The notes beneath the pieces are model-generated. The model was not told the origin of the DNA and did not search any database. It saw only the letters and a program-made list of their open reading frames with translations. Made by a program: the position numbers and the translations under genes. Below, one piece after another: positions 51,701-62,680 of a stretch of 64,000 bases of DNA; position 1 is the first letter of the stretch, and each line of letters opens with the position of its first letter. The stretch spans positions 34,490,817 through 34,554,816 of the forward strand of contig NC_092875.1 of assembly GCF_028372415.1 (NCBI RefSeq), written 5' to 3'. This stretch comes from Notamacropus eugenii. Its lineage: Eukaryota; Chordata; Mammalia; Diprotodontia; Macropodidae.

Positions 51701-54700
51701 TTGGACAAGTGCCAAAGAGTCTTTTTTCTCTCTGAGGCAGGCTTGGGGACCCGGTTTCTGGGCTGGTGGCCCTTGTGACCAGAAATGGAACTTCAGAGTG
51801 ATAACATTTCCTTAGTGCTGCCTCTGTGATAATTCGTTTTGTGGCACTAGAGTTGATCTGATGCTAAGATCTGATGTTTTTCTTTGTTAATAGAGAGTTT
51901 CTAGTAGTAGTATTAGTCTTCCTATAAAGTAATAGTTGGGCTAGATATTTGGAAGGGAGAGTATTATTAACATTGCTAATAGAATTCCACAGAGAATCCC
52001 TAATCTCATTTTAGGCAGTTTTAGCTTCTTACCTTATCAGACTTTATGCCAAAGCTGCTACAACAACTTAATTAACTGAGAAACATTTTGTCTACTTCTC
52101 CAAGTCCCTCCTCTGGTGCAGTAACTCACAAGCAGTGCAGTGAAGTGACCCAAAGGCAGGTTGCTTGAAAAAAAGGGGGAGGATAGGTAGGTAAGTTATT
52201 TAGAGCATCTACAAAGTGGATGATCAGCTCTTAATGACTGATAATTGGTTCCTGGCTTAGTAGCCTATTGAATGACATCTTGATGTTCTGGTGCCTGTCA
52301 GGACTCTACTGGGAGAAGAATGAAACTGCCAATTCTTCAGTGATAACTGTTTTGGTAAATCATTTTTAGAAATTGGTTCATGGCAGCTAAAGTTAATTTG
52401 TACCATTTCAAAGGTTAACTAAAATGTAGAATAGCTTGTTCTCTACTGCATTTGTTGTAGTTGGGGTAATAATTTCCATAATCTTCAAAACTGCAAAGGC
52501 ATTACGTGCATATTCTCATGCTTTTGAATGTGTTCTTACATTCAAAGCTCTGCTTTCCTCTTCCCGCTCCTTCTCCTCTCAGCTGGAGTTCTAGATGAAT
52601 CAGTGGTAGATGATTTTTTTAAGTGATGAATATTTTCCCAGTACAAATATGTAACTTGTTTTTTAACTAAAAAGATTAAAATTTTCTAGTGGGCAAAAGA
52701 TATGGAAGTCTTAAAACTTGTTAAACTGTACAAATAATTTGAAGTGATCATTTGCCCTTTGGGTGTGTATGTTCTCAATAAAGTAAGTAGTCAATTAGTG
52801 AGACATAGCCTTTTTTCTTTCTCTTAACTTGACCTTAAAATGGGCATTGTCTCATTTGTGTTGTCCAGACTCACCATGGCTACTCTATTCAAGACAATCT
52901 CATTGTTGTCTCTTTAGTAAGATGACCTCTTTAAAAGAAGATGTGCGTCGCAGCGCTATGCTGTGCGTCCTCACAGTCCCAGCTACAATGACCAGCCATG
53001 ACCTCATGAAGTTTGTGGCTCCTTTTAACGAAGTCATTGAACACATGAAAATAATCAGAGACTCTACTCCAAACCAGTATATGGTGCTGATAAAGTTCAG
53101 CGCACAGGTATGAGTTAAGATGCTAAAGATCTCTTCGTTGCACAAACTGTATTTGGAACTGTGTGACTCTTGATTCTAGCAGTATGGGATCAGAAACTTT
53201 TCAAATAAAATATTTAAAATACATATTTCTGGATATAACCTAGGATGTTGTTGTGAACTGAACTCCATTTACATAACCAATAATGTGAACACTATTGGAA
53301 TTCCTACTCTTTTTTTTTTTGCCATGTGGTGACTTATAGTCTAGTTTTCATTTAGTAATAATTTCAGTAGAATGAGTAATCCCTATCTTTTTTAGAATTG
53401 TAGTACTCTGTTTTTCTTTCCCTACACATGCAATTCTTTGCCTCCCCTGTAAAAGTGCTGAGGCACATCATTTTAAAGTTAGTTTTTAGATGTGAGAGAC
53501 CAGGTGTTGTTACCTCTTGAGATTACTAAACTTGCAAAATTGAGGTTAGGAATCACTGTCATAGGTAAATACTGAGAAGCTTGATAAAATGATATTTTTT
53601 TTCTCTACTTCTTAAAAGGATGATACTATTAGGCGAAAGAAGAAGGTCCAAAAATTCAGTTAATTGCTAGGTGTGGATCATATTGTTGGTTTGAAGAAAG
53701 AACTTAGAAAAACATTTAACATTTCAGATAATTTGAAAATTATAATGCCCTTTTTCATTGATGTGTTTTTCTTTTACCTGACATATTTTGTTTAAATTGG
53801 GCCAAAGTTTAAAATTGTCACAGTGATTCCTTCATCTTGCCAGTAAAAAATCCTCCCTAAATTTGCCCTAATTAAATGGAGTCCAGATTAGCTGGGTGGA
53901 AAAAGGTGTGTCTTCAGTGCTATTAGCCTTGGTCTCTGACAGATCACAAGAATTTGTGGGTGGGAGGACATAATTGTCACCACAGGTGTACAGACTTCCC
54001 ACCACCCTCCTTCTTAAAAGAATGCAAGACTGATACCAGCAGCAGCTGCAGCCGCACAGTGACCAGAAGGGAGCAGACTTGGAGAGGAAGGCGCTGTGTT
54101 TTCTACATGCTCTGCAACAGTGATGCCAAATGCTCATAGGCCACATACTGACTTAGGAAATCATAAATTGACTTTGTTGTATTTTTATTCATTTTGTTAA
54201 ACATTTCCCAGTTATAGTTCAGGTCGAAATTCAAGTCTGACACCTCTGCTCTTACAGCATCAGAAAGAGAAAACATCTTGTGAAGTCCACTTACACAGTG
54301 ATGCTGAGCGTATACATCCGTAGCACCTGTCCATATGAGACATACTTCACAAGTAGAAAAAAAAAACCATGGGTCTAAGCTAAGCATCTAAGAGCATTTA
54401 AATCAGTCACTTTCACTACATGTGCAAATTCCTTTAAAAATCATTGGGAAACTGCAAATTGAGCATATGGTGTCCTAAAACTCTTTTTAGATGATGTCTT
54501 GCACTTTCTGGAAGAAGTGGGATGAAGATGTAGGGAAAGGAAGAAAGCTACTGGTTTATACAAGATTTAGCTCCAGCTCTTTGTATATCTTAATGACTTT
54601 TGCTTGAACAATCATAGTGGCCATTTAACCATCAAATTATTTGACCTGGGACTGTCAGCACAGAAAACAGATTCTTTACTTTTACATTCATAAGATCAGT

Positions 54701-57700
54701 GTATTGACCAAATGGAGAAAAGATGTGAACGGGCTCAAAAAAGCACATTTCTAAAAGGATTATGGCTTATCTTTGAGACTACCAGGATCACCAAGTTTAT
54801 CCACTTGTTAATTTAATCTAGGCATTTTGCGATTCTTTTTACAAATTTTTCCAAGTAATTAAGTACCATTCTTTGTACATGAAGATGACTATTGATCCAC
54901 CATGACTGTGTTTTGAGTTGTTTTTCTAGAAGAGATGGTGGATTTGCTATTGTAGCAGACCATCCATCTAGTCCTTCTGCAACAAAGTGCTGATGTTTAT
55001 TGGCCAAGTTTAGGGATTAAGTCCAAGGTCAGGAACAAGTCATGTGGAGTTATTCTATGACCTTGGTATCACTAAGTCTGTATTCTCACCAAATGATATC
55101 TGACATTGCTAGAATGGGCATTACTCCAATATAATACCCCTCTAACCTCCAGTTTTTTTAATAGGCCCTTCCTAGAAGTGTTAGCAGTCCGCTCTTAGCA
55201 CCTGGTAAACCACTAGCACAGCATAAGTACAAATTTGTCTCATTTGTATCATTTCTTAAAAAGTGATGTGTATGGACTTATTTTTTCCCTTGGGCCATCT
55301 TTTAATTTCTTAAATTTTTTCCTTCAGTCTTTTATAATCAGTAGAGCTGCTCTGTACCTTTTCCAACCTCATGTGAAATTTTGTTTTCCTTGGCTTTATT
55401 CTGTAGACCATGTGAACAGGTGTGTTTACTAACATTTGCTGTGACCTTTGGGGAATTGAGTTTATAGGTGAAGAACTTATAATTCATTCGGGCTTGTGAA
55501 GGGAGTTCTAAATTTGTTTGCATTTTTGACAAAAGAAAGTGCATGATAGGGCAGAGTTTGGCAGCCTTTTTCAGCCTCAGAATGCTTAGAGCTCTCTAGA
55601 AGGCCTTTCGTTGGGAATTATATAGTAGGTCACCTGGACCTACTGGACTCTAGACCAAAAAGGAATTCTTTTAGTGTTCCCCAAAATAAACAGTATCATA
55701 TATCCTTGGTCATTTTATAAAAAGTGATAAATTGGGGGCAGCTAGATGGTGCAGTGGATAGAGCACCAGCCTTGAAGTTGGGAGGACCTGAGTTCAAATC
55801 CAGCCTCAGACACTCAACACTTCATAGCTGTGTGAACCTGGGCAAGTCACTTAATTCCAGTTGCCTAAAAAAAAAAAAAAAAAAAAAAGGTGATAGGCTA
55901 TATTTTTAATAGTAAGAGGTTCATTTAAGGGGATGCTGTATTCAAACAGCTGCCTTAGAGATGTGCAAGATTTATGCACAGTGTCCTTTGTGATGGAAAA
56001 GTTTTTTAAAAGGGTGTAGTGTTTCTGATTATTGAATGAAGCAGAGAAAATTCCATCTTGATTATTTCCTTATTTCATGCCCAATATCTTTTACCCTTTC
56101 TCTTTTCCTTGGATGACGAATTCTGGGCCTGAATGATATTAGAAAGACATGAGAAGGAGTGATATGAGGTGCGTTTGTGCCTCGTCTCAGCAGCAATCTG
56201 TGCCAGTTTGGCCAAGTATAATGGTTCAGAGGAGCTCTCACATGTGTCTGGTTACGTAGTGTGCTGTCCCTAATTTCTCCAGACAAGAATTAAGTTGTCT
56301 TAAGGTGCCTCTTTATAATTACACATTCCTCGAAAAGCTGTGTCTGTGAGAGAATGAAGGAGGCCCTTTTCTCCTTTGTAATATCGGTGTAATAGAGAAT
56401 TCTGCTTATTAACATCTTACAGAGTTGATTAAGAAGTACTTTGCCTATGAAGACATTTTTTTCTGGGGAGGAGGAATACCACCTTAAAACGTGAAGCTAA
56501 TAGTTGACAGTCCTCTAAATGCTTGGTTCACTTGATTACATTTAATAAACTTAATCAAGATAATTAAAATTAAATCTCCATCCTTTTTGGGCATTAAGAG
56601 CACTCTAAAAACTTCCTGGTCCTGTAAGATAAAGTACTGAGAGCTTTGGGATGAAGAACATTTCTTTGTTTCCCAAAGATAATGGGAATCTTTTTTCTGA
56701 ATCTGTGTAGGTTCTCTGTGGTGATAGATTCGTGTGATGTTTCCTTTTGCTACTAAGTACCATAACAAAGCAAACTACATAGGTTGGTAGAGCTGATGCA
56801 GACCTACTTCCTGTGTTTAGGTTTGTACCTTTTTCGAAATTTTGCTGATCCTACAACATGGAAGGTGATGAGACATCTAAATGAGTTCAGCTCTCTCAAC
56901 TGCTCCTAAAAGGCTATTTTTTTTTTTTAGTGAAGTCATCTGTTCTCTGTCTCCTAAGACCAGACCAAAAGGCAGTGTCTTACCCACACAAACATATTCC
57001 ATCTCACCATTTTAAAGGTGTGTGTGTTTAGGAAAGAAAACAGACTCTTAATCCTTGTAGCAGCTTTACTCTGTAGGAGCCAAAAAATTTGTGTCTTCCC
57101 TTCCCACTTGTCTTTAAATCCCTAGGAACCTTAGAGAATGACTTATTTTACAGTCAGTCTAAACTTGGGCCCCTTTAACTATCATATTGGATATTGGTCA
57201 TTCAGTTCTTTGAACCCTCAAGATGAGACCTTTATGTGACAGCCCTTTGGGGGCTATATTTTGCTTACTGAAAAGAAGGTGGGTTTTTTTTTCTTTATTT
57301 TATTCCACTTGCACTGATGCCTTTTTCCTCTGACATGACTGTTGACAGTTTTTAATAGAACTCATCTTAAGCGTCCATCGGTTCTGATTTGGTTCCAGGC
57401 TTTGCAAAAAGAGATTTGTTTTTCAGCTTCTATGAAAATGCTTATGGGGAGAGCAGGGGAGGAGGAATTATATCGAGAGGGGAGGAGGAATTATATCAAG
57501 AGGGGAAACTGTTTGTTTCCAGTTGAATATTAAAATCTGAATAGCTGTCAGCTTTCGGAGTTTAAATATTTCCTGCTACTTAAAGTAGAAAATGTCTGTG
57601 GCCCAGAGAACATTGTGAACAGGTGGGAACCTGAGAGGGGTTCAGATAGCCTGTGATGTGCCTCTCGATTGTCTGTTTTTAGTGAGTTAATTTTTCTAAA

Positions 57701-59395
57701 TAAAAGTATTGAAAATGTCTCTTTGGAGGTACACACATATTAAATGTAGAGAAAATGTCACTTCCTCTGTGTAATCTATTTTTTCTTTCCCTTTCTTATA
57801 TTAATAGGCTGATGCAGATAGTTTTTATATGGCATGCAATGGTCGACAGTTTAATTCAATAGAAGAAGATGTTTGCCAGTTGGTGTATGTAGAGAGGGCT
57901 GAAGTGGTGAAGTCGGAAGATGTAAGTTTGAAGGATTGTCCTGTTTTAAGATTTCTAGAAATGGACATAAGCAGTGAAATTTGATGAAAAAAGCATTCAG
58001 GAAACATGGGTCCAAAGCCTTGGGGAAAAGTCATCCTTTTTGAGCCCTGTTGTCATCATATATGAAATGGGAATGATACATTAACAGGGATATTGTGAGG
58101 AAAGATCATGTAAATATTAAATTGTTATAAATATAAGTTCATAATGGTAAAATAGTTTAGTTTACAAAAATATATCAACCATAACAAAAAATAACTATGT
58201 TAAGTCACTGTCAGTGCTAATCAAGTGAAGCTCTGACAGTTGAATTTGGGTTGGTTTTGGAATCAACAATAAATCCTCTTCCCATGCCTTCATAGCTAGT
58301 ATTTGCAGTTTTGAAAAGCACCTTGTAATCTCCCTGATCTGGTGCCTTCTGGCACAGTTCTTCACCCCAGTTGATTGTCACTTGAGTAGTTATCAGTTTA
58401 GTTGCATTACATTCTAGATTTACATTATTCCAAAATGTAGTACTTAATATTCTTTACCTTGCATTAGGCTTGATTGAGGTAAAATTATTTAGACTACTAC
58501 ATTGTTAGGTTGAGAATAAATTCTGAGCCTCAAGTTAGGCACTTTTGCTCTGAACAAAACGAACTTATTGGCCAGCTATGAAAAAAATGAATATTAAATT
58601 TTGAGGATCTTTCCAAAATGCTTCTGGAAATAGAAGATGATTTTCATCATGTACTATATTTATATTAAAAGTCCATGTAATGATTGTACCTATATAGTCT
58701 ATATCAAATTGCTTGGCACCTTTGGGAGGGGTGGGAGGTAAGGGAAAAAGTTTGGAACTCAAAATCTTATGAAAGTGAATGTCAAAAACTATCTTTACAT
58801 GTAATTGGAAAAAAATAAAATACTATTAAGGGTGAGGGGGTCTATGTAGTTGATGATTTTATTGGATTGTTACCAGCTAAATAACACAGAAGTGCCTGTG
58901 TATTTCTAGGGCTATTCAAACTTGGTAACTGTTACTGTAACATAAAAGATATTGGGAAAATGAGGAATATTGAGTTTAAAAAGTCAGTTTGCCTGTGAAC
59001 TTGCATCTGATAGTGCTACTTTTGATGGCTACTTTTTCTGAATAAATCAAGGTGTTATATATTTTGTTGTTGTTCCCAGACCCATGTCTTCATGGACTTT
59101 AGAAACAGGAGGTTGGTATGTTTTTGGTTGAAAACTCTCATAATGAATTTAAACTTCTAGTTAGTAGCAGTCTGTTCATTCTACTTTGACAGTTTATGAA
59201 CTCCTAACTTGTTGAAATGAAACGTGGTGGTTTCATTTATATCCAGGGTGCCAGCCTCCCAGTGATGGACCTGACAGAGCTCCCTAAATGCACAGTATGC
59301 TTAGAGAGGATGGATGAGTCTGTGAATGGAATACTTACTACATTATGCAACCATAGTTTTCATAGCCAGTGTTTACAACGCTGGGATGATACTAC
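48616..59395 (+). CDS. BRAP: BRAP (BRCA1-associated protein / IMP), 5' half, partial
   Basis: Six plus-strand exons join in phase: 48616-48700, 50591-50752, 51479-51674, 52918-53107, 57808-57921 and 59247-59395. They give about 298 residues of a protein that is about 592 long in human. The start [17 protein letters not shown] matches human BRAP. Residues about 148-243 form the RRM-like BRAP2 domain. The RING finger begins at C264-x2-C267 and continues with C283, H285, H288 and C291; the final CPVC pair is in an exon beyond the window. The UBP-type zinc finger and coiled coil are also outside. From family knowledge, BRAP is a cytoplasmic Ras-responsive E3 ligase that restrains MAPK signalling by sequestering the scaffold KSR1, and it binds nuclear localisation signals. 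No internal stop is seen in the joined exons. Confidence 0.95.
48701..50590 (+). other. BRAP intron 1
   Basis: The first 200 bp are still CpG-rich promoter sequence. Most of the rest shows no repeat I recognise. A MIR-like piece lies at about 49985-50170 (cctcag, then gattctgtaatg, then aggattattttgagg). No open frame here is convincing. Confidence 0.6.
50591..50752 (+). CDS. BRAP: BRAP exon 2
   Basis: 162 nt, phase 1 in and out, donor GTAAGT. It encodes [20 protein letters not shown] and then [20 protein letters not shown]. The acceptor was chosen by phase: after TTTTACTTAG (exon from 50591) the frame is kept, whereas the next AG four bases on (TTAG before GGAGATG) would break it. A further AG after 50575 would also be in frame and add eight codons before GAGATG, five more than the chosen site. 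Confidence 0.88.
51285..51314 (+). repeat. Copy of the 3' end of BRAP exon 2 inside intron 2
   Basis: Thirty bases (51285-51314) match exon 2 at 50719-50748 with one mismatch. In the exon frame the copy reads [10 protein letters not shown] and then TAA. It follows a pyrimidine run and CAG (TTTTCTTTGCCAG), so it looks like an acceptor, but no GT donor follows. It is an exon shadow, not a usable exon. Confidence 0.85.
51479..51674 (+). CDS. BRAP: BRAP exon 3
   Basis: 196 nt, phase 1 in and phase 2 out, acceptor TTGTGAAAG and donor GTAAGAAA. It encodes a polar Ser/Lys/Glu-rich stretch containing [17 protein letters not shown], then the conserved [20 protein letters not shown] ending HGIMHLYKT. 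The polar part differs from human, while the second half is nearly identical. Confidence 0.94.
51675..52917 (+). other. BRAP intron 3, no recognised element
   Basis: About 1.2 kb of AT-rich intron. I recognise no SINE, LINE or exon here. Confidence 0.5.
52918..53107 (+). CDS. BRAP: BRAP exon 4: RRM-like domain, first part
   Basis: 190 nt, phase 2 in and phase 0 out, acceptor GTCTCTTTAG and donor GTATGAG. It encodes [20 protein letters not shown] and then [20 protein letters not shown], ending [11 protein letters not shown]. This is the strand-helix-strand part of the BRAP2 RRM-like fold, almost identical to human. Confidence 0.95.
54118..54248 (+). repeat. hAT-type MITE remnant in BRAP intron 4
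   Basis: The ends are imperfect inverted repeats: CAGTGATGCCAAA at the left and, reversed, CAGAGGTGTCAGA at the right. The interior has AGGCCACATACTG and TTTTGTTAAACATTTCCCAG, features of a common non-autonomous hAT family in mammals. The flanking 8-mers agree at only about 5 of 8 positions, so the target duplication is weak. Confidence 0.5.
54480..55734 (+). other. BRAP intron 4, middle part, no recognised element
   Basis: AT-rich intronic sequence without a repeat or gene that I can recognise. The short open frames here are chance. Confidence 0.45.
55735..55889 (+). repeat. MAR1-type tRNA-derived SINE with long A tail
   Basis: It begins GGGGGCAGCTAGATGGTGCA, contains a pol III box A-like start (GTGGATAGAGCACC) and a box B-like GAGTTCAAATCC, and ends in an A run of over 20 bases. 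Related short flanks (aaaagtgata and aaaggtgata) suggest a target duplication. It is truncated relative to the copy at 10738. Confidence 0.85.
57455..57505 (+). repeat. 23-bp tandem duplication
   Basis: A 23-bp unit starting AGGGGAGGAGGAATTATATC occurs twice (57455-57477 and 57478-57500) with one difference. A further AGGGG begins a third copy. Confidence 0.85.
57808..57921 (+). CDS. BRAP: BRAP exon 5: RRM-like domain, second part
   Basis: 114 nt, phase 0 to 0, acceptor TATTAATAG and donor GTAAGTTT. It encodes [20 protein letters not shown] and then [18 protein letters not shown], closing the RRM-like domain. Confidence 0.95.
58640..58830 (+). mobile_element. 5'-truncated L1 3' end in BRAP intron 5
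   Basis: It shows the typical order of this L1 3' UTR: CTATATCAAATTGCTTG, a G-rich run, TTTGGAACTCAAAATCTTATG, GTCAAAAACTATCTTTACATG and an A-rich end (aaaaaaataaaatactatt). It lies sense to BRAP. Confidence 0.8.
59247..59395 (+). CDS. BRAP: BRAP exon 6: RING finger, first zinc ligands
   Basis: 149 nt, phase 0 in and phase 2 out, acceptor ATATCCAG and donor GTAAGTAT. It encodes [20 protein letters not shown] and then [20 protein letters not shown]. The C-x2-C, C-x-H and H-x2-C ligands are present. The exon ends in the threonine codon just before the last CPVC pair, so the RING is split by an intron that runs to the window end. Confidence 0.95.
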
Positions 59396-59399
59396 GTAA

Positions 59400-60235
59400 G
59401 TATACTGGCTTTTTTAAATTTTATTTTTAAGCTCTACCATTTTTTTATTCCTAAGAGGCATATCATGCATTGACAAGTCTCTTTAGAATAAAAAACAAAA
59501 AAGGTCTTGATCTTCTGTTCAGTTTTACAAATTGAGGTTGGTACTAAGCAGATTTCATTTTCTTCCCTTTTCCTTTCTTCTTCTGTCATTCCTTAGAATA
59601 ATCAACATTCTTGGACCAAACTCTCTTTAGCAGCATGGAATTTGGGTTCTGAGTCCTTTGGTGGAATTTGTTCAGTACATCATGAGTTATTCTTTTCTCT
59701 CATTCACCAGAAGCTTAATGATTAAATTTGAAGCTCTCATTTACATGATCTATGCCCTGGCCAAATCTTGTTCCATAATCATGCTTGCCATCTAACACTT
59801 TTGGCTTGTTATTCCAAATTTCTCATCAATGAAGCAGCAGCTGCCTGCCGTTTTAATCTGTTGTGAGTGTTAGGATTCACTGGCCAAAGGTCATGGTCAT
59901 TGCCAAGCGAAAGACATGTTTCAGGTTTCTTACTTATAATATTTCAGATGACTTAGCAGGTGGGATTGCCTTGAAGGACAAGTCAGCAACTTGCCAGTTG
60001 CCTGTGAAAACTACCGAGCAGCCTGTGATCAGGAGGCTTAGCTCTCTGCCTATATAGCAGCCGGACTATATCCTTGGCCTTCTGTAGTGTGGTCAGCTAC
60101 CTGGCGAAGAGTTCTGTGTCAACTCTGTGATAACTTCAGCTCGTCCATTGTCAAGTGTCACTGACTGGAAGGGATTATCTAGTCTTAACCCTCTCCTTTT
60201 ACAGATACAGAAATATGTACTCAGGAGGTGAAGGA
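59400..60235 (+). other. BRAP intron 6, first part, no recognised element
   Basis: Intronic sequence after RING exon 6. I see no repeat that I can name and no next exon. Confidence 0.45.
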
Positions 60236-60239
60236 ATTT

Positions 60240-60480
60240 AGAGACTGCTAGGGGGCGCCACAGTGCACAGAGCACCAGGCCCAGGGTCAGGAAGATCTAG
60301 TGGGTCCAAATGTGGTCTCAGATATTTGCTGGCTGTGTGATCCTGTAAAAGCCAAGTAACCAGTGCCTGTCTCAGTTCCCTCATCTGTAAAATGCAGATA
60401 CTAATAGCATATACCTCCCAGGGTTGTTCTGAGGGAAAAGAAAAGGTAATATTTGTAATACACTCTGCTGAGCACTGGCG
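60240..60480 (+). repeat. tRNA-derived / MIR-like SINE
   Basis: A diverged copy with GCACAGAGCACCAGGCC, AGGTCAGGAAG-like sequence, TCAGTTCCCTCATCTGTAAAA and CCTCCCAGGGTTGTT in the usual order. It lies sense to BRAP. Confidence 0.75.
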
Positions 60481-61029
60481 ACACAAATAGAAGCAAACCT
60501 GCCCTCAAAGGAAGGGAGGAGAAGGAGGGGAAGTTCAGAGAGCATTGAGGCTTTCTTTTTCCTAGTAACTTATGAAAAATTGTGAATCCACAGTAGAAGT
60601 AATAGAAAATATTTACACCCCCTTCACCCCCTGCCTGTGTCAAATAGATAGCATTCTTCCTGGTTGTTGCCATTTCATAATAGTTTTATTTACCGTCTTC
60701 GACTGAAGGCTTTGTTTTAGGTTCTTTTTCTTCATAACTTAGTGATATCACCCATAGACTTGTTTAATTCAGGTAATTTGGACATTTTAACCATAAATTC
60801 GCTTTCCATTGCTGTTTAACTTAAATGACAAAGTGTTTATAGCCAAGAGTTTGCATGAAAATCTTGGGTTTTTAAAAATGTTTAGATTTTTTGCTTGATC
60901 CACCCCCCAAAAAAAGTTGTGAATCTCAGACATTAGTGGTTGAAAACTGCATTGGAAGCTGATTCTGTATTTATAATGGGGCAAGCATGATCTACTTAAT
61001 ATTTACCTAGATAGAGGAGGGGAGGGACA

Positions 61030-61290
61030 AATATTAGTTAAGCACCTACTATGTGCTGGCCTCTGTGCTAAACTCTTTACAAATATCTCACTTGCTCCTC
61101 ACAACAATCCTTTGAGGTAGGTTCTATCATCTCCATTTTGCATTTGAGGAAATTGAGGCAAATCGATGTTAAGTCACTTGCCAGGAACATAGCCACTCAG
61201 TGTCTGAGACTGGATTGGTCTCTAGAAGTCTTCTTGACTCCTGGCTCAGTGCTCTATCTGCTGCTATACCTGGGTGCCTCGGATGATCTT
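61030..61290 (-). repeat. tRNA-derived / MIR-like SINE, antisense
   Basis: The reverse complement of the same SINE type: AAGCACCTACTATGTGCTGG, then CCTCACAACAATCC, TGAGGAAATTGAGGCA, CACTTGCCAGGAACATAGCC and a tRNA-like end CAGTGCTCTATCTGCTGC. Confidence 0.75.
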
Positions 61291-61299
61291 TGTACAGTA

Positions 61300-62110
61300 G
61301 CATGCCTTATGAATATCGGAAAGCACATCTATGGTGGTTTTTGTTATTTGGTAAAAGCTATGATAGGATGGTTCAGCTAACTAAGGTAGCCTTGAATGTG
61401 GAGATTGAAGCTGATTTCTTGTTTTTAATTTTTATTGGTATCTTCAGCTTTTACTTCATCTTCATTTCCAAATATATGCTTTCCCTTCCCGTCTAACAAA
61501 GAATTTTGTTAAAACAGTTCTGCAAAACTAACCACATAGTTCCCCACCTCTGCTATAGGAAGTATAACCCTGGGAAAAGCTTAAAAATTTAAGCCTTGAA
61601 ATGATCCACATGTATGCAATATAAAGACCAGCCTAAATATATTTGGAGAAGCTTATTATTAGGTTGGCCACCAGAGGATGAATTTATTTTGGCCCTAACT
61701 GTGCATGAAGTGTCATCTGCTGAGTCACTGTGAGGCTGCAGTCTATATCAGTGGGAGGGGATTCCCACCTGGGTGAAATCTGAGGTCTTAAACTAAAGGC
61801 TTTAGGAAGGAGATGGCTAGTAAAACACTCAAAGAATCAGTAACCTTAGATAGTAAACTTGATAAGTTATCTTAAATCCCTAATTCTGACTTGGTGACTT
61901 CTGACTGTTGGTCTTGAACTCTAGATAGAAAAATAGAAAACAGTTCGTAGTATGATCTAGGCTTCTCCCTCATTTCTCATCCATTGTCCTTTGCCTTTTT
62001 ACTCATAAAATTTTCATATCCATATCTTATATTTCTCATATTATATCCTTGGGATAAGTAATGTTCTTCACTTATAAATTTGCAAGTTGAGTGTTATCCT
62101 TTGTATTATA
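61300..62110 (+). other. BRAP intron 6, unresolved segment
   Basis: AT-rich intron with no feature that I can support. No exon matching the remaining BRAP protein is present between 59396 and the window end. Confidence 0.45.
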
Positions 62111-62119
62111 TTTTAAAAT

Positions 62120-62675
62120 TAATTTATCTGGGGAAAGGGAGGTACTACCTCACACCTATTAGATTGGCTAATAGGACAGGAAAAGAAAATAACAAATGTT
62201 GGAGGGGAAGTGAAAAAATTGAGGTCCAACCATTCTGGAGAGCAATTTAGAATTATGCCCAGAGGGCTATAAAACCGTGCATACCCTTTGATCCAGCAGT
62301 AGCACTAGTAGGTCTGTATCCCAAAAGAGGTTTAAAAAAAAAAAAAAAAGGAAAAGGACTTATATGTATAAAAATATTTATAGCAACCCTTTTCTAGTGG
62401 CAAAGAATTGGAAATTGAAGGGATGCCCATCAGTTGGGGAATGGCTGAACAAGTTGTGGCATATGATTGTGATTGAATACTATTGTGCTATAAAATATTG
62501 TGAGTGGGATGCTCTCAGAAAAACCTGGAAAGACTTACATGAATTGATGTAAAGCAAAATGAGTGAAACCAGGAGGGAAAGAACTTCTAGCTCAGTTTTA
62601 AAAACAAATGTTAAAAATTATTTTTACATGTAATTGGGGGAAAATAATATACTAAATAAATAATTTTTTTAAAAA
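62120..62675 (+). mobile_element. L1 ORF2 C-terminal / 3' fragment
   Basis: It contains the L1 ORF2 C-terminal signature in decayed form: TACCTCACACC...ATTAGATTGGCTAATA, then ATTCTGGAGAGCAATTTAGA, CTTTGATCCAGCAGTAG and GGATGCCCATCAGTTGGGGA. The frame around 62364-62552 reads ...VAKNWKLKGCPSVGEWLNKL. There are internal gaps (the 'gcattgttggtggagttg' segment and most of the 3' UTR are missing). It ends in an A/T-rich tail near 62675. Confidence 0.85.
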
Positions 62676-62680
62676 GAAGA

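Noticed and set aside
53868-54387. Cys-rich frames in BRAP intron 4 as an extra exon
   Set aside because: Overlaps a hAT-type MITE remnant. No splice sites in the right phase and no counterpart in BRAP.
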